NCBI RefSeq assembly: GCF_015710975.1
Contig: NZ_CP049783.1
Location: 5,342,001 to 5,406,000 of the forward strand
Source: Paenibacillus polymyxa
Lineage (GTDB): Bacteria > Bacillota > Bacilli > Paenibacillales > Paenibacillaceae
Reading direction: 5' to 3'
DNA length: 64,000 nucleotides
Below, piece after piece: positions 16,605 through 26,346 of this stretch. How positions within the stretch are numbered: the stretch's first letter is position 1; every line of letters begins with the position of its first letter. A model generated the notes under the pieces. That model was not told where the DNA came from. It ran no database searches and saw nothing but the letters and a program-made list of their open reading frames with translations. A program made the translations under genes and the position numbers.

Positions 16605-17213
16605 TTATCCATTCTTCAGCAATCTGGTCGGCGAAAATCCTGCGCCATGACGCAGTTTCCGCTTTTCCAACCGTTTGTGCAGCGAACGGTTATACAGAAC
16701 CTGAATGACAAAATACGAAATTATGCCCAGCACCACACCGAAAATAGACATGCCGATCAGGATGTGGAGGCCTCCGTGCAGTAAGTCTCTGAATACAGAC
16801 CAGTTGCCGTGAAAAAGCTCCATAAAAGAATGCTCGTGAAGTCGACCGCCCCTGACATGTACCGGATAATGTGATGGATAAATCCAAGCTCCCAGTTGCT
16901 TGGCGAATGGCATCAGTACAATCGGCAAAAAGGTCAGCTTGCCGACAACGTTACCCACAATGGCCGCAGGCAGCGAACCACCGGACAGCCGAACAATCGG
17001 GTAAAACACGAGGTATACGAGAGAGGCCGTGGAAATTACGATCATCTCCAGACCAAAGCCAATGGCGAAGCCCAAAGAGATCTTTTTAACTCCACCAGGG
17101 GCGCGCAACAGCTTAATAAAATTCAGACGAATCGCCCGCCATATATTTTGAAACACATTGTATTTCTTCCTTGATTTATGAGGTTTGAGCCTTTTCGGAT
17201 TGAACTTTATCAA
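16605..17213 (-). CDS. DUF2062 domain membrane protein
   Basis: 202 residues. A basic N-terminus (PKRLKPHKSRKKY) precedes the DUF2062 domain, which holds three or four membrane helices; landmarks are KISLGFAIGFGLEM, VGNVVGKLTFLPIVLMPFAKQLGAW and a late helix ILIGMSIFGVVLGIISYFVIQVLY. The family is common in bacteria and has no agreed function; some members sit near glycosyltransferases. The start is a TTG (17213) after AAGGAG at eight bases. It follows glgP on the same strand with a 134-base gap, so membership in the glycogen operon is possible but unproven. Confidence 0.85.
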   Translation of the reverse strand: MIKFNPKRLKPHKSRKKYNVFQNIWRAIRLNFIKLLRAPGGVKKISLGFAIGFGLEMIVISTASLVYLVFYPIVRLSGGSLPAAIVGNVVGKLTFLPIVLMPFAKQLGAWIYPSHYPVHVRGGRLHEHSFMELFHGNWSVFRDLLHGGLHILIGMSIFGVVLGIISYFVIQVLYNRSLHKRLEKRKLRHGAGFSPTRLLKNG

Positions 17214-17347
17214 TAGGAGGACTCCTTCAACAGTACAAATTCAAGTTTAGGAATGAGTTCAAATAACTCCCCATCCTTACTTAGTCTATACTGTCATTAT
17301 AACCCTCAGCGTTCGAAAAGCAATGCTATTCCGCCTGTTTCGCTATT

Positions 17348-19801
17348 TTAGAACACAATTCGCTTATTGACATCGCTGGATAGAGGTACAAGGTCCCAAA
17401 TCTCAGCCGCGTATTGCTGGATTGTACAATCACTGGAGAACTTCCCGGAATGGGCCATATTTACAATAGCACGTCGTGTCCACTCCGAAGGATTGCGATA
17501 CACCTGTTCAATATGAACCTGCGTATCTACATAAGCTGCAAAATCCTTAAGCACAAAGTATTCATCATTATGATCAATCAGAGATTGATAAATGGCCTCA
17601 AATTCCCGTTCATGCCGCGTAAAAGGTGCATCGTTCACCAGTTGATCCAGCACTTCACGCAATCTTTCATCACTGTTGGCTGTTTTGCGTGCCGAATACT
17701 GTCCATTCCGATAATAGTCTTCAATCTGATCTACCTTCAATCCAAAAATGAACATGTTGGCATCGCCTACCATTTCATGCATTTCAACATTAGCTCCGTC
17801 CAATGTACCCAGTGTGAGCGCGCCGTTCATCATAAATTTCATGTTCCCTGTGCCTGATGCTTCCTTGCCTGCCGTAGAAATCTGTTCACTGACATCCGCC
17901 GCAGGAATAATCAGCTCCGCCAGCGAGACCGAATAATTTTCAAGGAAAACGACTTTCAGCTTGTCCTTAACATCTACATCCCGATTGATCGTGTCCGCCA
18001 CATTATTTATGAGCTTAATCGTCTGTTTAGCGAGAAAATAACCAGGGGCTGCTTTCGCGCCAAAAATAAATGTGCGTGGCGTAACATCCAGCGCAGGATT
18101 ACTTTTGAGCTGGTTATATAGATGCATCACATGCAAAATATTGAGCAGTTGTCGCTTATATCCGTGCAACCGTTTGACCTGTACATCAAAAATGGAGGAT
18201 GTATCCAGTCGTACGCCCTGTTTTGCAAACACATGCTCAGCAAGCCTGACCTTATTATTTCGCTTAATCACCTGAATCCGTTCTTGGAACGATTCGTCCC
18301 CACTGTAGCGAAGCAGGTCAATGAGTTCGCGTGGACGGGTTCTCCAACGTGTACCGATAGTCTCATCATACAAGCTTGCCAGCTCCGGGTTGGCATGCAT
18401 CAGCCAGCGTCTATGAGCAATTCCGTTTGTTTTATTATTAAACCGGTCAGGATACAATTCATGAAAGGACTTCATCTCTCGTTCCTTCAAGATTTGCGTA
18501 TGCAGTGCAGCTACCCCATTCACACTGTAGCTGCCGACGATGGCCAAATGAGCCATACGTATTTGTTCACCGTGAATAATCGCCATTTCACCAATTTTGA
18601 TGTCCTGACCCGGATAACGCTCTAATAGCATAGCGCAATAACGTTTGTTCATTTCTTCAATGATCAAGTAAATCCGGGGGAGCAGCTCTCTCACCATGTT
18701 GACGGGCCATTGTTCCAGCGCCTCACTTAATATCGTATGATTCGTATATGAAACGGTCCGTGTCGTAATATCCCATGCTTCGTCCCACCCCAAGCCTTTC
18801 ACGTCCATCAAAATACGCATCAGTTCCGGTATAACCAGCGTCGGATGGGTATCGTTAATGTGCAGTGCTATTTTATCAGGCAATTGACTGTAAGGTAAAC
18901 GAAGCTTCTCAAACGTACGCAAAATGCTCTGTAATCCGGCCGAGCAGAGGAAATACTGCTGCTTCAAGCGAAGCAGCTTACCCTCATAATTGGAATCATC
19001 CGGATAGAGAAATGCCGAGATGGACTCTACCGATCGATTGTAATCGAGAAAGCGGTAATATCCGCCCTCGCCTCGAATCGGTCCTCGAACGGGATCAAGC
19101 GCGGATTCCGCACTCCAAATCCGTAGCGTATTCACCTGCGCATGACCATAGCCGACCAGCGGAATATCGTAAGGGACGGCCCAGACCGTCTCGGCATCCT
19201 GTGTCTCGAACACAAGACGCCCCTCCTGTTCACGAGTTTCCACACGCCCCCAAAAATGAACCTCGACCTTTTTGTCAGGACGACGTTCCTCCCATACATT
19301 CCCTTTCTGTAGCCAGTAATCCGGCAGTTCCACCTGATTTCCGTCTACAATACGCTGCTCAAACAGGCCATATTTATATCGAATCCCGCAGCCATGCCCT
19401 GCATAGCCAAGGGATGCTAATGAGTCCATGAAGCAAGCCGCCAGACGGCCGAGACCCCCATTGCCTAGCCCTGCGTCTGCTTCCTGTTCCTCGATTTCCT
19501 CCAGATTCCATCCCAATTCCCCCAATGCCTGCCGAACCATATCCAATACGCCCAAATTCAGCAAATTACTACCCAATAGACGACCTATTAAAAATTCCAA
19601 TGAAAAATAATAAATCTGCTTCACTTGTCCTTCTTTGTAGGCTTGGTTCGTTTCTGCCCAATTCTTGCCGACTTGTTCACGAATCATGCCGCCCAAAACC
19701 TTATATACGTCTTCCGACTGAGCCTCCTGCATCGGTTTACCCAGTCTTCCGACTAGTTGCTCTCGAAAGGCCTGCTTAAATGCTTCTTTATTGCTGAACA
19801 A
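17348..19801 (-). CDS. glgP: Glycogen phosphorylase
   Basis: 817 residues, standard GT35 length. It releases glucose 1-phosphate from alpha-1,4-glucan ends using phosphate and pyridoxal phosphate. Landmarks are LGNGGLGRLAACFMDSLASL in the N-terminal half, HINDTHPTLVIPELMR, and the PLP site EASGTGNMKFMMNGALTLGT with Lys655. The start is a TTG after AGGAGG (seven bases); no alternative ATG fits. It is third in a minus-strand operon glgC-glgD-glgP, 46 bases after glgD. Confidence 0.97.
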   Translation of the reverse strand: MFSNKEAFKQAFREQLVGRLGKPMQEAQSEDVYKVLGGMIREQVGKNWAETNQAYKEGQVKQIYYFSLEFLIGRLLGSNLLNLGVLDMVRQALGELGWNLEEIEEQEADAGLGNGGLGRLAACFMDSLASLGYAGHGCGIRYKYGLFEQRIVDGNQVELPDYWLQKGNVWEERRPDKKVEVHFWGRVETREQEGRLVFETQDAETVWAVPYDIPLVGYGHAQVNTLRIWSAESALDPVRGPIRGEGGYYRFLDYNRSVESISAFLYPDDSNYEGKLLRLKQQYFLCSAGLQSILRTFEKLRLPYSQLPDKIALHINDTHPTLVIPELMRILMDVKGLGWDEAWDITTRTVSYTNHTILSEALEQWPVNMVRELLPRIYLIIEEMNKRYCAMLLERYPGQDIKIGEMAIIHGEQIRMAHLAIVGSYSVNGVAALHTQILKEREMKSFHELYPDRFNNKTNGIAHRRWLMHANPELASLYDETIGTRWRTRPRELIDLLRYSGDESFQERIQVIKRNNKVRLAEHVFAKQGVRLDTSSIFDVQVKRLHGYKRQLLNILHVMHLYNQLKSNPALDVTPRTFIFGAKAAPGYFLAKQTIKLINNVADTINRDVDVKDKLKVVFLENYSVSLAELIIPAADVSEQISTAGKEASGTGNMKFMMNGALTLGTLDGANVEMHEMVGDANMFIFGLKVDQIEDYYRNGQYSARKTANSDERLREVLDQLVNDAPFTRHEREFEAIYQSLIDHNDEYFVLKDFAAYVDTQVHIEQVYRNPSEWTRRAIVNMAHSGKFSSDCTIQQYAAEIWDLVPLSSDVNKRIVF

Positions 19802-19847
19802 AGTGGTACCTCCTGTTAATTCCGTTTTAATGGCTAAGTATGATCTT

Positions 19848-20951
19848 TTAAATCACGCTATTCTTGGCAATCACATAGGGAACTTTAATGTCTCCAATCA
19901 GAGTTCGATCTGGTGAAAGCTGTACATCCTTATCTAAAACCACATTCTGCACAACTGCGCCTTTACGGATGATGCATTTTTGCATAACAATCGAGTTGCT
20001 TACCCGCGCGCCTTCCTCTACTTGCACGCCACGAAAAAGAATGCTGTTCTCGACCTTCCCCCCAATGGTGCAGCCATTGGCAACAAGGGAATGATCCACC
20101 TCGGCGCTGTACGTATAACGCGTCGGAGCTTCATACTTGATTTTGGTATGCACCGGCTGATTCTGGAACAGGGCTTGATATTGCTCCTGATCCAGCAGTT
20201 TCATGCTATTTTTATAATAGCTCTCGATAGAATTAATAACTGCATGATAACCATCATAGCGATACGCGTAGATGCGCAGGCCACTTGGATTTTTCTGAAT
20301 CGCATCGCGAAAGAAATGATTATCCTGATGAGCAATGCAATGCTTTACCTGATCCAGATACAAGCTTTTGTCCATCACAAACATTTCTAGATAAATATTA
20401 TGATGATCCTGCTCCTGATGAATACCGGTCACTCGTCCGCTGTCGTCAATCTCCAGCCGTACACACGGTGCATGCTCAGTTTCGAGCTGGTGAATGGGTT
20501 TATATACGAGGGTGACATCCGCATTCTTTTCCAGATGATATCGGTATACATCCTCTAAATTAACCTTGTTGATATGCTGAGTTCCTGCATGTACAATGGT
20601 TTGCCCCGATGAGCGATGGAAAAAATCCAGATTATTGTGCACATGCTGCAAGTCCCCACGTGATGTGTCCGTCGGATCGTTCCAATCCGGTGGCAAAATA
20701 AACAACCCACCCCTTCTGCGGTCTAAATCCCATGGCCGACCTTCACCCAAATGATCCAGCAGCGAACGGTATTTGCGGCGGATAAACAGTGCAATATCCT
20801 GCATCCCTGCATGCATCATATTGGATAAGGTGAAATCAATGAGCCGATATCGACTAGCAAAGGGTACTGCTGCCCCGCACCGGAAATAAGTCAACTCCTT
20901 CAATTGATCCAATTCGTGATCCAGGTTGATCACTCCAATGAGCCGGCTCAT
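19848..20951 (-). CDS. glgD: GlgD, ADP-glucose pyrophosphorylase regulatory-type subunit
   Basis: 367 residues from the ATG at 20951 (AAGGACG upstream); a GTG three codons earlier is too close to that site. It has the nucleotidyltransferase fold and a C-terminal left-handed beta-helix (NSILFRGVQVEEGARVSNSIVMQ). At the N-terminus, the catalytic GGxGxRL loop seen in GlgC is replaced by IGVINLDHELDQLKELT, as expected for GlgD, which pairs with GlgC to raise activity rather than catalyse alone. It starts 23 bases after glgC. Confidence 0.93.
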   Translation of the reverse strand: MSRLIGVINLDHELDQLKELTYFRCGAAVPFASRYRLIDFTLSNMMHAGMQDIALFIRRKYRSLLDHLGEGRPWDLDRRRGGLFILPPDWNDPTDTSRGDLQHVHNNLDFFHRSSGQTIVHAGTQHINKVNLEDVYRYHLEKNADVTLVYKPIHQLETEHAPCVRLEIDDSGRVTGIHQEQDHHNIYLEMFVMDKSLYLDQVKHCIAHQDNHFFRDAIQKNPSGLRIYAYRYDGYHAVINSIESYYKNSMKLLDQEQYQALFQNQPVHTKIKYEAPTRYTYSAEVDHSLVANGCTIGGKVENSILFRGVQVEEGARVSNSIVMQKCIIRKGAVVQNVVLDKDVQLSPDRTLIGDIKVPYVIAKNSVI

Positions 20952-20974
20952 AGCGGACACCGTCCTTATCCGAG

Positions 20975-22120
20975 TTATATTCGTGCGTGAAGCTGGCTTT
21001 CCTGATCGAACAAAATAATCTCGTCCAGGCTATCTTCAGGTCCAATGACTGCGTTGTCTTCAATAACCATGTTCTCATTCACGATGGCCCGGTGAATACG
21101 TACATTGCGTCCGATTTTTACATTCGGCATGATGACAGAATCAGTAATAACGCTCCCCTCACCGACTTCAACCCCATAAAACAGTACGGAGTGTCTTACT
21201 TCTCCATCCACCATGCAGCCTTCATTTACGATGCTGTTTTTCAGGATCGCCCGCTGGGTGATATACTGGGCAGGTTGATTGGGGCTGCGGGTATAGATGC
21301 GCCAGAACGGGTCATTCAGATCTAGCGGCGGGTCCTGAACCAGAAGATCCATATTAGACTCCCACAAGCTCTGAATGGTGCCCACATCCTTCCAGTACCC
21401 AGCAAACGGGTATGCATACAGCGACCGGCCATGCTGAAGCAATAGCGGAATGATGTCTTTACCAAAATCATGTGAAGATTCAGAATCACTTGCGCTTTCC
21501 AGTAAGTAGTGACGCAACACATCCCATTTGAATAAATAAATACCCATAGAGGCCAATGTGCTTTTCGGCTGTTCAGGCTTCTCCTCAAAGTCGTATATCT
21601 TCAGGTCCTCATCGGCGTTCAGTATCCCAAATCGTTGGGCCTCCTGAATCGTGACATTGATAACAGAAATGGTGCAATCGGCTCCCTTTTCCTTGTGATA
21701 GTGGAGCATTCGACTGTAATCCATTTTATAAATGTGATCCCCTGACAGAATGAGCACATGCTCCGGGTCATACTGATCCAGGAAATGCAGGTTCCGATAA
21801 ATCGCATCCGCTGTCCCACGGTACCAATTGTTTCCATTCTCTTTTTCGTGCGGTGGTAAAACGAAAACTCCTCCATCCAGGCGATCCAAGTCCCAGTCGC
21901 TGCCTACGCCGATATAGGAGTGAAGCACCAACGGCTCATATTGGGTCAATACGCCCACGGTGTCTATTCCCGAATGAGAGCAATTGCTGAGAGGGAAATC
22001 AATAATACGATAAGTTCCTCCAAAAAATACTGCCGGTTTGGCCAGTGTGCGGGTTAGTCCTTTGAGTCTTTTGCCTTGTCCGCCGGCGAGCAGCATGGCA
22101 ACCACTTCCTTCTTTCTCAT
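20975..22120 (-). CDS. glgC: Glucose-1-phosphate adenylyltransferase
   Basis: 381 residues; it makes ADP-glucose from ATP and glucose 1-phosphate, the first committed step of glycogen synthesis. The catalytic loop GGQGKRL is at 13-19. [35 protein letters not shown] and the C-terminal beta-helix ([18 protein letters not shown]) are all standard. The ATG at 22120 follows GGGAGG at eight bases, and the 21-codon upstream extension of the frame has no ribosome binding site. First gene of glgC-glgD-glgP. Synthase (glgA) and branching enzyme (glgB) are not in this window. Confidence 0.97.
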   Translation of the reverse strand: MRKKEVVAMLLAGGQGKRLKGLTRTLAKPAVFFGGTYRIIDFPLSNCSHSGIDTVGVLTQYEPLVLHSYIGVGSDWDLDRLDGGVFVLPPHEKENGNNWYRGTADAIYRNLHFLDQYDPEHVLILSGDHIYKMDYSRMLHYHKEKGADCTISVINVTIQEAQRFGILNADEDLKIYDFEEKPEQPKSTLASMGIYLFKWDVLRHYLLESASDSESSHDFGKDIIPLLLQHGRSLYAYPFAGYWKDVGTIQSLWESNMDLLVQDPPLDLNDPFWRIYTRSPNQPAQYITQRAILKNSIVNEGCMVDGEVRHSVLFYGVEVGEGSVITDSVIMPNVKIGRNVRIHRAIVNENMVIEDNAVIGPEDSLDEIILFDQESQLHARI

Positions 22121-22375
22121 AACAAAGACCTCCCTGTCATGTGCGTCTGAAGCAATTGTGGCAGGATATTTGATAATATCCATTAAACGTGAAAAGACAG
22201 TCGTAATCGTTTCATTACCAATGGAACGGGTAAGATGTGATGGAAAGGGTAAATCATAGTTATGCGGAACGAGTGCAAGGAATCACTAAATCGTAAAATC
22301 CCGTTCATCATTTCACATTTTGGATGCTTTTTAGGCATTAGCGTATGACAACATGATCATAAGGAGGCGTTATTG

Positions 22376-22513
22376 ATGAAGAATAAAAAATGGGTAGTAG
22401 CAGCATTGGGAATGGGTGTTACGTATCTGATGAAAAATAAAGGAGCACGTGATAAGGTGTTGAATAAGGTACAGACGATGGTCAACCGTGCAAAAACATC
22501 TGCAAAATCTTAA
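22376..22513 (+). CDS. 45-residue hypothetical protein
   Basis: A short ORF with a strong AAGGAGG ribosome binding site ten bases before the ATG. The product has a basic start (MKNKK), a short hydrophobic stretch (WVVAALGMGVTYLM) and a basic helical tail (KVLNKVQTMVNRAKTS). It is followed by a hairpin. It lies alone in the gap upstream of glgC, transcribed away from it. No family recognised; the ribosome binding site and codon pattern support real translation. Confidence 0.6.
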   Translation: MKNKKWVVAALGMGVTYLMKNKGARDKVLNKVQTMVNRAKTSAKS

Positions 22514-22540
22514 TCGTAAATTTTAAAGCCAGAAACAAAC

Positions 22541-22572
22541 GAGCCTCTCTGAAAAATTGTTCAGGGAGGCTC
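22541..22572. terminator. Hairpin between the 45-residue ORF and the DUF3891 gene
   Basis: Arms GAGCCTCTCTGAA (22541-22553) and TTCAGGGAGGCTC (22560-22572). On the minus strand it is followed by a T-rich stretch, so it fits best as the terminator of the DUF3891 gene and probably acts both ways. Confidence 0.65.
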
Positions 22573-22641
22573 TGCTCTGACGCTACTCAGCAACCACGAA
22601 CAATGCACAACACATCGGTTCGAGGCTGAATCATTAGACGT

Positions 22642-23454
22642 TCAGGCATTCTCTTTTTGCTCTTCTACTTCCATGATATGTTCGATGGTAAAGGTTCGAT
22701 GCGTGCATTCGGAGGAACGGTACGCTTCTAGAAGACCCGAGGTACGAATGTTCTCTTTACTCACCTTCTTGAAGGTATGAGTAATCTCTACTTTGCCCTT
22801 GAAAGGGAAAAAGGACAGACCTACTGTCTGGTCCGATAACCACTCAGCCCGAACCCGTCCGCTTTCATGACGAACAGCCGGGAAGCTCAAACCTTCAGCA
22901 AACCATTCATAATCTGCTGTAGGAGTACCCGGCTCTCGGCTGCATAAAAACAGACTCAATTCGTCGCAAAATAACATTCTCCGTACATCCGTCCGCACTT
23001 GATGTTCGAAGGTTACACCGCATGCCAACTCCTGTCTTAGCCTCTGGCGACGCTGTTCCTCTGCCTCTTGATAAGCATGCGTAATCTGCTTGTCCTGAGC
23101 TTTTTCATGCTCGGTCCGTCCGACGAGCTCCTTGTACATCAAGCTGCACAGCAACGCCGCATACGCATTCTCTTGCTCGACTTCATCAATCCCGAGACGA
23201 TAAAAAACAAAACGTGGACTAAGCGGAAAATCGATAAACGTATAAGGTGCTGACACATAATCATTCCAGAAAGGAGCAGCGTCCAGCCTAATCCAACCCC
23301 GGTCATGCTCCCTCGCTGCATATATAAAATCCTGTCTATGACGTCTATTTTTAAAGGCACTGTCTTCCCACTGTGAAGCCAACTCACCTGAAATACGAGC
23401 ATGGTCATGCTGCGTCGTCATGATATAAGCTTGATCCGTTTCATAAATAACCAT
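22642..23454 (-). CDS. DUF3891 family protein
   Basis: 270 residues. Histidine-rich blocks near the N-terminus (TTQHDHARISGELA at about 13-26, REHDRGWIRLDAAP at about 48-61) are the conserved features of DUF3891, an all-helical family that resembles HD-type metal-binding proteins. A metal-dependent role is therefore plausible, but no activity is known. The ATG at 23454 follows GGAAGGGG. It is a single gene between the glycogen operon and the ABC/two-component group. Confidence 0.85.
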   Translation of the reverse strand: MVIYETDQAYIMTTQHDHARISGELASQWEDSAFKNRRHRQDFIYAAREHDRGWIRLDAAPFWNDYVSAPYTFIDFPLSPRFVFYRLGIDEVEQENAYAALLCSLMYKELVGRTEHEKAQDKQITHAYQEAEEQRRQRLRQELACGVTFEHQVRTDVRRMLFCDELSLFLCSREPGTPTADYEWFAEGLSFPAVRHESGRVRAEWLSDQTVGLSFFPFKGKVEITHTFKKVSKENIRTSGLLEAYRSSECTHRTFTIEHIMEVEEQKENA

Positions 23455-23589
23455 ATGCTATCCCCTTCCGTTAGGCGTCTATCTGATATGTGTACAAACT
23501 TTCTGATCGAAGGCCATGGTTATGTTTACCTTCATTCATTATATCAGGATAAGGGTAAAAAGGCAGTGAAGTTTTCTCCATCCTTACTT

Positions 23590-24390
23590 TCAATTACCCC
23601 TTAGATTCTTCAGCCGAAACTGCTGCGGAGTCATTCCTTCCAGTTCACGGAACACCTTGTTAAAATGCTTGGCATTGTCAAAGCCCACAGTAGCCGCAAT
23701 TTCATAAATCTTGCCCTCTTGACGCCCTAGCAGCTTTTTGGCTTCTGCAATGCGCAGCCTTTTTAAATATTGAACAAAACTAAGACCTGTATAGGCTTTG
23801 AACGCCTGACTAAAATACGTATAATTCAAGGATACTACATTAGATACTACCGCCATGTTCAAATCCTCGCTGAAATGAGCATGGATGTACTGGATTGCTC
23901 TCGTCAAGCTGCCGCTTCTATCGGCAATCGCACTAGTAGCGTCCATTCTTCCAGTCAGTTTATCTATCGCCCCGCTATTCACACAATCGTTTAATAGAGA
24001 GTTCCTTTGCTGTAATTCTTCGTTCAAAACTGCCAACGCACTGAACAGTTCCTCTCGCACAATCGGCTTCAGCAAATACTCCCGCGCTCCGCAACGAATC
24101 GCTTCGCGCGCATACTGGAACTCGTCATATCCACTGAGAATGATTACTAAAGGTCTGTCTCTTGGCTCCAGCTTGCGAATATGCTGCATCAGCATAATTC
24201 CATCCATAACAGGCATACGGATATCCGTTATCACCAACTCGGGTGAAAACTCCTTTACATGCTGCCAGGCTTCGCCTCCGTCCTTGACCAGCACGTATTC
24301 ATAGAGATCGGAATACTCCCGTTCGATCATAGCTTGAAGCCCCATTCGAATGTTCTTCTCGTCATCTGCAATCAACAGCTTAGTCGTCAT
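23590..24390 (-). CDS. Response regulator, YesN/AraC type
   Basis: 266 residues. The receiver domain (1-120) has acidic residues Asp9/Asp10, phospho-acceptor Asp56 in LVITDIRMP and Lys near 108 in YLLKPI. A short linker leads to a double helix-turn-helix AraC domain (about 165-266, ending GFDNAKHFNKVFRELEGMTPQQFR). It lacks the long middle region of classic YesN proteins. It overlaps the end of its sensor kinase gene by 11 bases and is last in the ABC importer group, so it probably activates that sugar-uptake operon. Confidence 0.93.
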   Translation of the reverse strand: MTTKLLIADDEKNIRMGLQAMIEREYSDLYEYVLVKDGGEAWQHVKEFSPELVITDIRMPVMDGIMLMQHIRKLEPRDRPLVIILSGYDEFQYAREAIRCGAREYLLKPIVREELFSALAVLNEELQQRNSLLNDCVNSGAIDKLTGRMDATSAIADRSGSLTRAIQYIHAHFSEDLNMAVVSNVVSLNYTYFSQAFKAYTGLSFVQYLKRLRIAEAKKLLGRQEGKIYEIAATVGFDNAKHFNKVFRELEGMTPQQFRLKNLRGN

Positions 24391-26302
24391 GGTTCGCCCC
24401 CCTCGTGATGTGACGTCTAGGCAAAATCAGGGTTACTGTCGTCGATTGTCCAGGAATGCTGGCCAGTTTTACGCCAAACCCTAGGCCATACTGCATACTC
24501 AAACGGCGATGCACATTATACAAACCGATCCCCCTATTTATCCCGGGCTCGTGGGAACCCATATCCGTCTGTTCCAGACCAGCCATGATGGCGTTTTTTC
24601 TTTCTTCAGACATCCCCACTCCATTATCCTGTATACGCAGTTCAACGATATCTTGCTTGGAGAAGGCTTCAATGTTGATGCGCAGCGGGCTTTGTAATGC
24701 ACTCCAACCGTGCTTTATCGCATTTTCGACTACAGGCTGCAGCGACATTTTCAGTATTTCCAGTTCCATAAACGTCGACGACAGGCGAATGTCCAGTGCA
24801 ATTTGGTTATCATGGCGGATGTTCATAATGGCTACATAATGCTGAATATGCCGAATTTCATCCCGCAAAGAAACACACGGCCCAGACCATTGGAGATTAT
24901 AGCGCATCATCGAACCAAGGGAGGTGAGCGCATCCGACAGCGGATACTGTCGCTCGATCTCCGCCATCATTTTTAGATTTTCCAATGTATTATAGAGAAA
25001 ATGGGAATCAATCTGATGTTTGAGTCCTTGTAGCTCGGCCTCCTGAGCAGCGGCCTGCTTCTGTACAGCCTCAGCAATGAGCACGTTAATCCGACTTAGT
25101 AAACTGCGAAAATATAGTGCCAGCTCCGCAACTTCTCCCCGCCCATATACCGGGATTGTAAGCTGAAAGTCGCCCTCCTGCTGTACTTTTTTCATAGATT
25201 CACGCAGTGTATGCAGCTGCTTGAGAATAAGGGCGTGCAAGGTATAAGAAATGACGGACATTAGCAATATCAATATACAAATAATGAGCAGCATGGCATT
25301 GCGTTTTTGACGAAGGTCACCCAGCGGACCGTCCAGCGCCACTACATTTAGCAGATAGGCATCTAGTCCTTCTATATAACGGTACAAACCAAGATAGGGC
25401 TTATTTCCAAAGGTAAAGTCAAAAGCACCACCCTGTCCCTGAACGCGGGACTGTAACAGATGGTGCACATGGGACAGAGGGATCGGAATGGGATCAGGTT
25501 GAAAGGAAGCTGTAGCTATATCGGTAGAAGACACTGATTTTCCACCGTTCAGGATGAACATTTGCCATGCATAATCACGTGGTACGGTTCCGAATACTCT
25601 AGGTGAAAAGAGCTCCAGCCTCATGTTGATTTCCACTAAGCCTGCGTGTTTTCCCCCGCTAGCCTGAATTTCACGCAGTAATGCCATATACCGTACCGCT
25701 TCACTTTCCTGCCCTGCTTGCCCCAGCAATAAGCTCTTAGGTCCCTTGTATATATCCCACCATATTTTTCCTTGCTGATGTTGAGCTGTTGTCAGCCAGG
25801 AAGCTTTGGGCAGGCGTGATTCATTGAAAATCATGGGCCATATTTCATGTACCTGGGGATTACTCGTATACAGCCGGATATTCTCTACGTTGGGATTGCT
25901 GTATAGCAAGTGCTGTAAATTGGGAAACACATTTAAGTTGAATTGAACCAATTCATCGCTACTTATTTCACGTTCCTCGGTTAGATAACGAAGTACGTTG
26001 CGATCTGAAATCGCAAGCTGTGCGGTCCGCTCCATAATTTCCATATTGCTGTGAATCTGGGCCAGCTCTGTATCCAGTACATACTGATTTTGTACGGTAA
26101 TGTCATGCATGGTGTTCTCGTACAATTGATGAAAGGTATATAGCGAGAACAATACCACCGGGATTAAAATGACGCCGATATAAGCGACAATGAGCTTGAC
26201 TTGAAGGGAGCAACCGCCTAGCCGATCGGCCGTATCCGTCAGCCACTGCCATATATGGCGGCGCAGCAGGCTCTTCAGCTGTGAACGTACACGGCCTGAC
26301 AT
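24380..26302 (-). CDS. Sensor histidine kinase, YesM type
   Basis: 640 residues. Two membrane helices (about 33-55 and 335-358) flank a large extracellular sensor domain. A HAMP linker is followed by the His-kinase domain, with the phospho-acceptor His in KHQIDSHFLYNTLENLK and a HATPase with ENAIKHGW (N box), DNGVGM (G1) and GIGLYNVHRRL (G2). This is the Gram-positive carbohydrate-sensing class. The ATG at 26302 follows AAGGATG. It lies between the binding-protein gene and the response regulator gene and probably senses the sugar imported by the neighbouring transporter. Confidence 0.93.
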   Translation of the reverse strand: MSGRVRSQLKSLLRRHIWQWLTDTADRLGGCSLQVKLIVAYIGVILIPVVLFSLYTFHQLYENTMHDITVQNQYVLDTELAQIHSNMEIMERTAQLAISDRNVLRYLTEEREISSDELVQFNLNVFPNLQHLLYSNPNVENIRLYTSNPQVHEIWPMIFNESRLPKASWLTTAQHQQGKIWWDIYKGPKSLLLGQAGQESEAVRYMALLREIQASGGKHAGLVEINMRLELFSPRVFGTVPRDYAWQMFILNGGKSVSSTDIATASFQPDPIPIPLSHVHHLLQSRVQGQGGAFDFTFGNKPYLGLYRYIEGLDAYLLNVVALDGPLGDLRQKRNAMLLIICILILLMSVISYTLHALILKQLHTLRESMKKVQQEGDFQLTIPVYGRGEVAELALYFRSLLSRINVLIAEAVQKQAAAQEAELQGLKHQIDSHFLYNTLENLKMMAEIERQYPLSDALTSLGSMMRYNLQWSGPCVSLRDEIRHIQHYVAIMNIRHDNQIALDIRLSSTFMELEILKMSLQPVVENAIKHGWSALQSPLRINIEAFSKQDIVELRIQDNGVGMSEERKNAIMAGLEQTDMGSHEPGINRGIGLYNVHRRLSMQYGLGFGVKLASIPGQSTTVTLILPRRHITRGANHDD

Positions 26303-26346
26303 GAAATCACATCCTTAACATTCAATAGATAAATGATTGAGCGAGA

